Below are positions 1-5,175 of a DNA stretch of 5,461 nt, one piece after another. The position numbers and the translations under genes were made by a program. The notes beneath the pieces are model-generated. The model worked only from the letters and a program-made list of their open reading frames with translations. It searched no databases and was not told where the DNA came from. The DNA lies in assembly GCA_022561895.1 (NCBI GenBank), contig JADFQH010000098.1, positions 1 through 5,461 on the forward strand, given 5' to 3'. Position 1 is the stretch's first letter, and each line of letters begins with the position of its first letter. The stretch is from Methanobacteriota archaeon. Lineage in GTDB: Archaea; Halobacteriota; Halobacteria; Halobacteriales; Halalkalicoccaceae.

Positions 1-363
1 AACCACGCGGAGGTTCTCGTACTCGAAGTTGACGTGCGCGCTGATCTGGCCGCCGTCGGGGACCAACATCGCGCCGAACCCGGCGACCGAGCCATCGACC
101 GAAGCCAGCGGGATCGACTCGTCCTCGTAAATCAGAGAGCGACCGCGGCTCGAATCGAAGTTGTAGGCGCTTTCTTCGGCCCAGACGCGCACGATCGACT
201 CGTCGGTGAGGGTCGTTCCATCGGAAGCGATCTGGCTAGCCGGTGAGTAAAACCGCATTACTCGAGGACTTTCCGTCCCCTCTACAGCGGCGCTCGATCC
301 AACACCTCCGAGCGCGACCCCGCCGAGGGCTGTGGCGGCTGTGAGAAACGTCCGTCGTTGCAT
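1..363 (-). CDS. Tat-exported protein of unknown function (3' end beyond the left edge)
   Basis: Reading from the ATG at 363 toward base 1, 121 codons are open with no stop, so the C-terminus lies outside the window. The first residues, MQRRTFLTAATALGGVALGG, form a twin-arginine signal: RR at 3-4 followed by T-F-L, then an Ala/Gly/Leu hydrophobic stretch to about residue 21 and a small-residue cleavage region (SSAA, 23-26). Tat export of folded proteins is the usual secretion route in haloarchaea. The visible mature part, from about residue 27, is acidic and mixed in composition (YEDES, FEYEN), with no transmembrane segment or catalytic motif that I recognise. The start is supported by a TATA-like box 24 bases upstream. 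The gene diverges from the lipoate ligase gene. The export call is fairly secure; the function is unknown. Confidence 0.85.
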   Translation of the reverse strand, partial: MQRRTFLTAATALGGVALGGVGSSAAVEGTESPRVMRFYSPASQIASDGTTLTDESIVRVWAEESAYNFDSSRGRSLIYEDESIPLASVDGSVAGFGAMLVPDGGQISAHVNFEYENLRVV

Positions 364-386
364 ACTCGTTCGTTCTCGGAGTCGGG

Positions 387-392
387 TAAATA
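387..392 (-). promoter_or_regulatory. TATA-like box for the Tat-protein gene
   Basis: On the minus strand this reads TATTTA. Its centre is about 26 bases before the A of the ATG at 363. That spacing would put transcription start at or next to the start codon, the leaderless arrangement common in haloarchaea. The call rests on composition and spacing only. Confidence 0.55.
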
Positions 393-417
393 CTTTCAGG
401 TAAGAATCAGAGAAAAA

Positions 418-423
418 TTATAA
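418..423 (+). promoter_or_regulatory. TATA-like box, probably for the lplA-DUF371 transcript
   Basis: The sequence TTATAA lies in an A/T-rich patch (411-424) of otherwise GC-rich DNA. Counting about 26 bases on gives a start near 447, which is 11 bases before the GTG at 458 and 26 before the in-frame ATG at 473. The hexamer is its own reverse complement, so it could in principle also act toward the Tat-protein gene, which already has a better-placed box. Confidence 0.45.
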
Positions 424-457
424 CGTTCGTGGGAGTCACAACCCCTTTGTCCGATTC

Positions 458-1282
458 GTGAGTAGTGGTGGTATGGGACGGGACGGAGAGAGATGGCGAC
501 TCGTTCGCGAGGAGTCGTGGGACGGCCCGATGAACATGGCCGTAGACGAGGTGGCGGCGGCCACCGCCGCCCGTGGCGGTCCCCGCACCCTGCGGGTCTA
601 CCGCTGGGAGCCGAGTACGCTTTCGCTCGGCTATCATCAGGATTCCTCAACTATCGACTGGACGTTCTGCGAGCGAGAAGGGATTTCGGTGACCCGTCGA
701 CCGACCGGCGGCGGCGGCATCTACCACGACTCGTGGGGGGATATCTCCTATTCGATCATCGCACCCGCCGAGGAGCTTCCGGGGAATCTGATGGAAACCT
801 ACGAACTGCTCTGTGAGCCGATTTTCACCGCGTTCGACCGTCTGGGAGTGAAAGCTGGGTTCGCAGAGAAATCCCTTCCGGCGATCCACCAGCCCTCGTG
901 TTACCTTCGAGAGGTTCATCCGGCTCACGACGTGGTTTCTGGGGGAAAGAAACTGAGCGGGAACGCCCAATATCGGAGAAAAGACGCGATCATCCAGCAC
1001 GGTTCGATCACCTTCGAATCGACTCCCGAGCGCCATCTCGGGGTGTTCTCCGATCCCGAAACGACGGTCGAGGAGTTCGGAAATCGGGTGACGAGTCTGC
1101 GCGAGCAGGGGGTCGAGGATCGCAAGGAAGCGGTCGGAGCGTTCGAGGAATCCCTAGAAGAGTGGGCCAGCGCCGAGGAGGGTACGTGGACCGACGAGGA
1201 GCGAGAAGACGCTCGCGAACGCGCCACCGAAAAGTTTGCGTCCGAAAGCTGGAACAGGGATAGAAACGATCCGCTCGTCTAA
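458..1282 (+). CDS. lplA: Lipoate-protein ligase A family protein
   Basis: A 274-residue member of the biotin/lipoate A/B protein ligase fold. These enzymes attach lipoate (via lipoyl-AMP) or octanoate to a lysine of the E2 subunits of 2-oxoacid dehydrogenases and the glycine-cleavage H protein. Visible motifs are GPMNMAVDE (23-31), the lipoyl-pocket loop RRPTGGGGIYHD (80-91) and SGGKKLSGNAQ (161-171), where Lys165 matches the conserved ligase lysine, followed by IIQHGSI (178-184). The end, EKFASESWN (258-266), resembles the beginning of the E. coli LplA accessory domain, but the rest of that domain is absent. Archaeal enzymes often need a separate small C-terminal partner, and none is seen here. 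Cys148 (PSCYL) lies near the region where LipM-type octanoyltransferases carry their nucleophile, so octanoyl transfer is an alternative. The GTG at 458 gives the longest form; the ATG at 473 is equally plausible. A DUF371 gene follows 25 bases downstream. Confidence 0.88.
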   Translation: MSSGGMGRDGERWRLVREESWDGPMNMAVDEVAAATAARGGPRTLRVYRWEPSTLSLGYHQDSSTIDWTFCEREGISVTRRPTGGGGIYHDSWGDISYSIIAPAEELPGNLMETYELLCEPIFTAFDRLGVKAGFAEKSLPAIHQPSCYLREVHPAHDVVSGGKKLSGNAQYRRKDAIIQHGSITFESTPERHLGVFSDPETTVEEFGNRVTSLREQGVEDRKEAVGAFEESLEEWASAEEGTWTDEEREDARERATEKFASESWNRDRNDPLV

Positions 1283-1307
1283 AACGGTCCGAATACGAGT
1301 TGGTTGT

Positions 1308-1736
1308 ATGGAAGAGGTCATTCACGCGAAAGGGCACGAAAACGTCAGTGCCGAGCACGCGAGCACGTTCGAGATCACGACCGACGACTGGCTCACGCCG
1401 GCGGGCGACTGTATCCTCGCCGTCGAGGCCGACCGCGCGCCCGCCGACTTTGCTCCCGGATTTATCGAAGCCTGTCGGGATTCCGGGGCAACGATCACGA
1501 CGACGTTCGAGGCGGGCGGGTACACGGAAACGATCGTCGGACGAGGCCATCCCGATCTCGCCTTCGGGAGCGAGCGCAGCATGGTCGGACGCACCAGCGA
1601 GTATATTGATGAGCGAACGTTCGTGATCGGCACGGAGGACGCAGCAGAGGGCATCGACCGAGATCTGATCGAAGCGCTTTCGGCCGGAGAAGCGTTGACG
1701 GCAACGATCACCGTCGAGAGGGATAGCGCAGTATGA
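1308..1736 (+). CDS. DUF371 family protein
   Basis: A 142-residue protein that I recognise as DUF371, a small, mostly archaeal family of unknown biochemical function. Conserved stretches are GHEN (9-12), TTDDWLTPAGDCI (24-36), ADRAPADF (41-48), GRGHPDL (78-84) and SERSMVGRTSEY (88-99). The clustered charged and polar conserved residues (His10, Asp26, Asp27, Asp34, His81, Asp83, Arg90) suggest a binding or catalytic site, which is my inference. There is no signal peptide or membrane segment, so it is probably cytoplasmic. The frame is open upstream to an ATG at 1236, but the family N-terminus (MEEVIHAKGHEN) fits the ATG at 1308, and the longer form would overlap the lplA end. The 25-base gap to lplA and the lack of an obvious promoter between them suggest co-transcription. 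A link to lipoylation is only a contextual guess. Confidence 0.85.
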   Translation: MEEVIHAKGHENVSAEHASTFEITTDDWLTPAGDCILAVEADRAPADFAPGFIEACRDSGATITTTFEAGGYTETIVGRGHPDLAFGSERSMVGRTSEYIDERTFVIGTEDAAEGIDRDLIEALSAGEALTATITVERDSAV

Positions 1737-1739
1737 AAG

Positions 1740-1764
1740 ATCACGTATGTATGTCTGACGTGAT
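1740..1764. repeat. Hairpin just after the DUF371 stop codon
   Basis: ATCACGT (1740-1746) and ACGTGAT (1758-1764) are perfect 7-bp inverted arms around an 11-base spacer, beginning three bases after the DUF371 stop. A G-T wobble and an A-T pair extend the stem to nine. It could be the 3' end structure of the lplA-DUF371 transcript or a palindromic protein-binding site upstream of the next gene. There is no strong T-tract after it, so a terminator role is uncertain. Confidence 0.45.
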
Positions 1765-1834
1765 TTGATTACGGCGCGGGTTCATCGACTGAACGAACGT
1801 GATGACGGTGAGATGCAAACGCCGGGTACGAATC

Positions 1835-1839
1835 GGTGA
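1835..1839 (+). promoter_or_regulatory. Shine-Dalgarno-like GGTGA setting the GTG start at 1846
   Basis: GGTGA lies six bases before the GTG at 1846 and can pair with the conserved 3' end of 16S rRNA. It supports the GTG start and a transcript with a real 5' leader, unlike the apparently leaderless genes nearby. The same octamer, CGGTGAGA, occurs 28 bases upstream, directly against an in-frame ATG (1813) whose frame ends at a TGA (1837-1839) after eight codons. Confidence 0.5.
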
Positions 1840-1845
1840 GAAGCT

Positions 1846-2640
1846 GTGATAGCAGCCTCTAACGAGGTGCTGTTGCAGACGCTCCCTCAGAGCCTTCTCG
1901 ATGCACTGATAACACTGCTGTCGTTCATCCCACGAGTCGTTGCAGCGCTCGCGATTCTGCTACTCGGGTGGGTCCTCGGACGAGTCGTGTCGCTGCTCAT
2001 CCGGCGTGGAGCGCGCGCGGTGAAGCTCGAACGGCGGACGATGAACACGCTACTCGGTCGGGCGATCGATAGACCCGGCGCAGTCGTGCACCTCTGTGGG
2101 ACGGCCGGGGCGTTTTACGTCTATCTCGTCGCGTTTCTCGCAGCCATCGACGTTCTCGGATTTTCGTTGCTAACCGAGTGGACCGGACACGCACTCGCGT
2201 TTCTCCCCTCGCTGTTCGCCGGCACACTGCTCATCGTCGTCGGGTTCGCCGTCGCGGAGTTCGTCGGCGAGATCATCCAGCGAGCACTGGCGAACGAACG
2301 AAACGGCGCGGTGCTGGCGAACGGGACCTGCATCCTGCTGTATCTCGTCGTCCTCGTTCTCGGGCTGGATACGATGGGCGTTGATACGGGCGTTCTCTAC
2401 ATCGTTCTCACGGCGGTCGCCGTGGGACTGGGGCTTGCGATCGGAGTCGGCGCAGGCACTGCGATCGGGTTCGGGGGCTGGCCCTACGTCGCCGCGAACA
2501 TCGACGACTGGGTAGACAACGCCCGCAGGGACGCACAGAACACGCCCGAAACGCGACCCGAAACCCGTGCAGGCCGATCCGGAACCAGTCCGGAGACGGT
2601 CGGATACAACCCGGTCGAGGAGAGCTATCGTAGTCGTTGA
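1846..2640 (+). CDS. MscS-like membrane protein with duplicated conserved TM helices, no cytoplasmic MscS domain
   Basis: A 264-residue integral membrane protein with about five predicted helices, near residues 28-53, 85-108, 116-141, 160-178 and 182-207. Helices 1 and 3 look like copies of one unit: FIPRVVAALAILLLGWVLGR (27-46) against FLPSLFAGTLLIVVGFAVAE (119-138). Both share Phe-x-Pro, a Leu/Val-rich core and a helix end with a basic or acidic residue. This resembles the 'conserved TM helix' repeat (PF05552) of MscS-related proteins. The last helix, AVGLGLAIGVGAGTAIGFGG (192-211), is Gly/Ala-rich like the MscS pore-lining helix. Where MscS continues into its beta-domain, this protein has only a hydrophilic tail of about 50 residues (218-264). 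A role in osmotic response or as a channel is an inference from similarity. The start is GTG, chosen because an in-frame TGA lies at 1837 and a Shine-Dalgarno-like site at 1835. The last codons lie in an inverted repeat. Confidence 0.8.
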   Translation: MIAASNEVLLQTLPQSLLDALITLLSFIPRVVAALAILLLGWVLGRVVSLLIRRGARAVKLERRTMNTLLGRAIDRPGAVVHLCGTAGAFYVYLVAFLAAIDVLGFSLLTEWTGHALAFLPSLFAGTLLIVVGFAVAEFVGEIIQRALANERNGAVLANGTCILLYLVVLVLGLDTMGVDTGVLYIVLTAVAVGLGLAIGVGAGTAIGFGGWPYVAANIDDWVDNARRDAQNTPETRPETRAGRSGTSPETVGYNPVEESYRSR

Positions 2641-2728
2641 AAGTCGAGCCACACACGTTTGCGAATGTGCGGCCAGCGCCAACGGCGCTGGCCACGGAGC
2701 GCAAACGGTGTGTAAATAGTTTCAACGA
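2634..2728. repeat. 95-bp nested imperfect palindrome at the 3' end of the MscS-like gene
   Basis: Three sets of inverted arms share one centre. The inner arms are perfect 10-mers, GGCCAGCGCC (2671-2680) and GGCGCTGGCC (2684-2693), around a three-base AAC loop. The middle arms are ACACACGTTTGCG (2651-2663) and its complement at 2700-2713, with one extra G. The outer arms are TCGTTGAAA (2634-2642) and TTTCAACGA (2720-2728), perfect over 9 bp. About 32 base pairs can form, interrupted by internal loops at 2643-2650/2714-2719 and 2664-2670/2694-2699. The outer left arm includes the last two codons and the stop of the membrane-protein gene. It may act as a transcript-end structure between the convergent genes, or be a palindromic mobile repeat; there is no long T-tract after the stem. 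Confidence 0.75.
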
Positions 2729-2732
2729 GTAC

Positions 2733-2842
2733 TTACTGTCGGCTGTAACTCTTTTGAGATAGTTTGTGGTGAGCTGGCTGGTACCGCCGGTCGTTCGGCT
2801 CCGTGTTGCTGGCGGTGTTTCGGTACGTACAGCCGACAGTAA
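2733..2842. mobile_element. MITE-like 110-bp segment with perfect 15-bp terminal inverted repeats
   Basis: TTACTGTCGGCTGTA (2733-2747) recurs as its exact reverse complement at 2828-2842. The 80-base interior has no plausible gene, and it contains shorter inverted pairs (GTACCG 2781-2786 with CGGTAC 2821-2826; ACCGCC 2783-2788 with GGCGGT 2811-2816). Perfect 15-bp ends around a short non-coding core are what is expected of a miniature inverted-repeat transposable element mobilised by a related insertion sequence. No target-site duplication is visible next to the arms, so it may be old, or the true ends may differ. It lies between two convergent genes, 9 bases from the stop of the minus-strand gene. 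I cannot assign an IS family by eye. Confidence 0.5.
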
Positions 2843-2851
2843 CTATAGAAC

Positions 2852-4204
2852 TTAGGGCTGGGCCGTAAACTCCCCGAGATAGACCGCTTCATCAGTGACG
2901 CGCTCGACCCGTTCGAGTTCGATGGGGACCGCTTCATCGGGGTCGCCCCAATCGAATCTGGATGCGACCGTCTCGGTGAGATTCGCCTCGACATCGAGAT
3001 ACAGGAGTCCGTCGTGGACCGCCGCGACCCGCCCGACGCGCTCGCCCTCGGCGGTGAGGACGTCTTTTCCCTCTTCGGCGGCGGTCACGTCGTCGGTCCC
3101 GGCCCTGGCGGCACTGTCGGCGATCGCACCGTCGGCTGGCGTCGATTCGAGCGCACCCCCAGCCCCCTCACGAGCCTGGTCCCGCTCCCGTCGCTCCTCC
3201 ATGACCTCCATGTCGACGACCTCGCTCTCGACGAACTCGTGATCGATGACCTCGCCGCCCACGAGTGCGGTCGTCACGAGGAGCCGCTCGACGACCTCGC
3301 TCTCGACGATCCGCCGGGCGATGACCTCGGTCTCGATACTCTCGCCCTCTTCGAGCTCGCTTTCGGCGATCGCCCGGCGCACCACCTCGCTCTCGACGAC
3401 GCTTCGTCTGGATGCGGGGTCGTCGAACACCTCGCCTTCGACCGTCTCCTGTTCGACCGCGTCGGCTTCGATCGGCTCGTCGGTCGCCTCCCGACTCGCC
3501 GATCCGCTTTCGAGCTCGCGCTCGACGACCTCTCGCTCGACGAGTTCGCTTTCGACCAGATACCGTTCTTCGAGTTCGGTCCTAACCGCTGCGTGGGTGA
3601 GGACTTCGGTCTCGATCGTCGTCCGATCGATGATCTCGCTGCGGTCGATCTCCATATCGAGGATTTCGCTGTCGAGGACGGTCTCATCGATCGTCTCGCT
3701 GTCGACGACGCGACTTCGGAAGTGATCGGTTTCGATGATCTCGCGCTCGACGACTCTGCGTCTGGTGATCGCGGTTTCTGCCGTATCACCCTCTTCGAGA
3801 CCGACTTCCGGTGTCGAGTGGCGGTGGATGTGGCGTTCGGTCTCGGTCGTGGCTTCGAGTCGCCAGCTGTCGTCCGATTCGGCGTCGAGGATGGCTGCGT
3901 CGGTCTCGTCCGCGCCGCGGGTGATGAACTGACAGAACCACTTCGCGTCGGGGTCTGCCTTCTCGGTCTGGTAGGCAAAGGCGAGACGCTCGTCCTCGAA
4001 GGTCTCGAAGAACTCGTCCCACGGGATCGGGTCCAGCGAGTCGTCCTCCTTTCCTTTCGGCATGATCGCGAGACTGCCGGGATCGTCCCCCGCCAGTTCG
4101 TTCACGCGCGCGGGCATCGAGCCGCGTTGTTCGACCCACGTCCGGATCGTTTCGTGGTCCGTCGTCGTCGTTATCTCCTCGCTTGGAACGCTGTCTGTTA
4201 CCAT
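2852..4204 (-). CDS. Acidic pentad-repeat protein with C-terminal PRC-barrel
   Basis: A 450-residue acidic protein with no signal peptide or membrane segment. Residues 15-97 (DHETIRTWVEQRG to WFCQFITR, with PIPWDEFFETFEDERLAFAYQ) resemble a module I know from other haloarchaeal proteins that has no assigned function. A short His-rich stretch (HIHRHS, 125-130) follows. Residues 146-230 and 244-338 divide without gaps into 17 and 19 five-residue units of the form hydrophobic-hydrophobic-[D/E]-x-[E/R], for example VVESE, IVESE and LVERE. An Ala/Gly-rich linker (339-376) leads to a PRC-barrel (377-444; GERVGRVAAVHDGLLYLDVE, then FDWGDPDEAVPIELERVE) of the haloarchaeal type. PRC-barrels often mediate RNA or protein interactions. 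PRC domains paired with charged repeats occur in PRC/DUF2382 (YsnF-like) stress proteins, and this could be a divergent relative. Function unknown. The ATG at 4204 is preferred over a GTG at 4228 because it sits a few bases after the predicted transcription start. Confidence 0.85.
   Translation of the reverse strand: MVTDSVPSEEITTTTDHETIRTWVEQRGSMPARVNELAGDDPGSLAIMPKGKEDDSLDPIPWDEFFETFEDERLAFAYQTEKADPDAKWFCQFITRGADETDAAILDAESDDSWRLEATTETERHIHRHSTPEVGLEEGDTAETAITRRRVVEREIIETDHFRSRVVDSETIDETVLDSEILDMEIDRSEIIDRTTIETEVLTHAAVRTELEERYLVESELVEREVVERELESGSASREATDEPIEADAVEQETVEGEVFDDPASRRSVVESEVVRRAIAESELEEGESIETEVIARRIVESEVVERLLVTTALVGGEVIDHEFVESEVVDMEVMEERRERDQAREGAGGALESTPADGAIADSAARAGTDDVTAAEEGKDVLTAEGERVGRVAAVHDGLLYLDVEANLTETVASRFDWGDPDEAVPIELERVERVTDEAVYLGEFTAQP
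3191..3769 (-). repeat. Coding tandem repeat, about 36 units of 15 bp (five codons)
   Basis: This part of the minus-strand gene encodes two runs of five-residue units, 17 at 3515-3769 and 19 at 3191-3475, separated by 13 codons. The units are diverged at DNA level, but the plus strand shows recurring CTCG-CTCTCGACGAC-like text about every 15 or 30 bases. Many units pair into ten-residue repeats (VVESEVVRRA, IVESEVVERL, FVESEVVDME), so the duplication unit may be 30 bp. Codon register is kept throughout each block, which argues for selection on the protein. Confidence 0.85.
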
Positions 4205-4232
4205 CGAATCCCTGAACGCAGTCCGCACCCCG

Positions 4233-4242
4233 CATAGTTAAT
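4233..4242 (-). promoter_or_regulatory. TATA-like box for the pentad-repeat/PRC-barrel gene
   Basis: On the minus strand this reads ATTAACTATG, the only A/T-rich patch upstream. Counting about 26 bases from its centre gives a start near 4211, leaving a leader of only a few bases before the ATG at 4204 and excluding the GTG at 4228. Confidence 0.45.
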
Positions 4243-4249
4243 GATCGGG

Positions 4250-4310
4250 GGCGGATCGCTACTCGAACCTCGAGAACGATAGCTGACGAAAGCTGATTAG
4301 TCGATCCGCC
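4250..4310. repeat. 9-bp inverted repeat in the divergent promoter region
   Basis: GGCGGATCG (4250-4258) and CGATCCGCC (4302-4310) are perfect inverted arms 43 bases apart, in the space between the PRC-barrel gene and nth. The left arm lies just upstream of the PRC-gene TATA-like box. The right arm lies between the nth box and its start codon. It could be a paired operator for both genes; chance cannot be excluded at this length and GC content. Confidence 0.4.
4294..4301 (+). promoter_or_regulatory. Possible TATA-like box for nth
   Basis: The A/T-rich sequence TGATTAGT is centred about 26 bases before the ATG at 4324, consistent with a leaderless start, though it is a weak match. A tandem AGCTGA (4281-4286 and 4291-4296) precedes and overlaps it with a 10-base period. 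Confidence 0.35.
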
Positions 4311-4323
4311 ACAAAGAACGAGT

Positions 4324-5124
4324 ATGCCCGACGAGCCGATAGAAAACATCAGTGGGGGTCCTTCCGGCGGCGGGATCGAAGCGGCGTTCGATCCGAGCGA
4401 GGCGACCACTCGTGCGGAGGCAGTGGTTGACAGCCTCGGAGAGCTGTACTGGCAGAAAACCTACGGCGGACAGGATGCCTTCGAGTGTCTGGTTCGCACG
4501 ATTTTGAGTCAGAACACCTCTGATACAGCGAGCCAGCCAGCCCACGACGCGCTAATGGAGAAGTACTATAGCGGCGATCTCGTCGAAGCACTCTCCGAAG
4601 CCCATCAGGACGAACTCGCAGAGACCATCAGTTCTGCGGGGCTGTACAACCAGAAATCCGAGGTGATGATCGACGCCGCGGCGGAGATCCGCGAGGAGTT
4701 CGGCTCCGAGAGCGGGTTCGATTCGTTCGTCTGCGAGGAAGAGCCCGAGACGGTTCGAAACCGACTGTTGGAGATGAACGGTGTCGGTCCCAAAACCGCG
4801 GACTGCGTGCTGCTCTTTGCGGGCGGTCGCGGTGGCGTGTTTCCCGTAGACACGCACGTCCACCGGATCTATCGCCGAATGGGAATCGCCCCGCCGAAAG
4901 CCGATCACGAAGGGGTGCGCGAGATTGTAGAAACGGCCGTGCCCGAGGAGAAATGCGGGTTCGGGCATACGGCGAGCATCCAGTTCGGCAGGGAGTACTG
5001 TTCTGCGCGAAAACCCGCTTGCTTGGATGGACCGGAGGCCTGTCCGCTGTACGATCTGTGTGAACAGGTCGGTGTGGATGAGGTAGAAGAGACAGTCGTG
5101 GATCCTGCTGAAACGGAGGGCTGA
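4324..5124 (+). CDS. nth: Endonuclease III (DNA glycosylase/AP lyase)
   Basis: A 266-residue HhH-GPD superfamily glycosylase that removes oxidised pyrimidines from DNA and cleaves the abasic site in base excision repair. The helix-hairpin-helix is at LLEMNGVGPKTADCVLLFA (148-166), with catalytic Lys157 in GVGPKTA. The catalytic Asp176 is in FPVDTHVHRI (173-182). The early glycosylase motif LVRTILSQNTSD is at 56-67. A [4Fe-4S] cluster motif closes the domain at Cys226, Cys233, Cys240 and Cys246. The spacing C-x6-C-x6-C-x5-C is wider in the second gap than the x2 of E. coli Nth; I believe this is usual in haloarchaeal homologues. A Gly/Ser-rich N-terminal stretch of about 25 residues precedes the conserved core, which accounts for most of the extra length over the bacterial enzyme of about 210 residues. 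It diverges from the PRC-barrel gene, probably with its own promoter. Confidence 0.94.
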   Translation: MPDEPIENISGGPSGGGIEAAFDPSEATTRAEAVVDSLGELYWQKTYGGQDAFECLVRTILSQNTSDTASQPAHDALMEKYYSGDLVEALSEAHQDELAETISSAGLYNQKSEVMIDAAAEIREEFGSESGFDSFVCEEEPETVRNRLLEMNGVGPKTADCVLLFAGGRGGVFPVDTHVHRIYRRMGIAPPKADHEGVREIVETAVPEEKCGFGHTASIQFGREYCSARKPACLDGPEACPLYDLCEQVGVDEVEETVVDPAETEG

Positions 5125-5175
5125 CAGTTTAGTGGGCGGTTTGCGGTGCGAACGCGAACGGCAGGTCGCGCCAGC

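Noticed and set aside
1236..1307. Extended N-terminus for the DUF371 protein from the ATG at 1236
   Set aside because: It would overlap the 3' end of lplA by 47 bases, and the added residues are basic and unlike the family. The family start motif fits the ATG at 1308.
1008..1550. 180-codon minus-strand open frame across lplA and the DUF371 gene
   Set aside because: It is an antisense shadow spanning two recognised genes and is rich in Arg and Pro, as expected for off-frame GC-rich DNA.
3191..3769. Regular short repeats that might be taken for a CRISPR array
   Set aside because: The units are 15 bp, diverged and in codon register inside a coding sequence, with no constant repeat and unique-spacer pattern.
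4205..4228. GTG start at 4228 for the PRC-barrel gene
   Set aside because: It lies upstream of the predicted transcription start and adds only eight residues before an ATG better placed behind the TATA-like box.
3014..4237. Long plus-strand open frame resembling an acidic pentapeptide-repeat protein
   Set aside because: It is the exact codon-by-codon complement of the minus-strand repeat gene, which carries recognisable end domains and a promoter-like box. No independent domain is seen on the plus strand.
4281..4300. Tandem AGCTGA hexamers upstream of nth
   Set aside because: Only two short copies with a 10-base period; too short to claim as a binding site without comparison.
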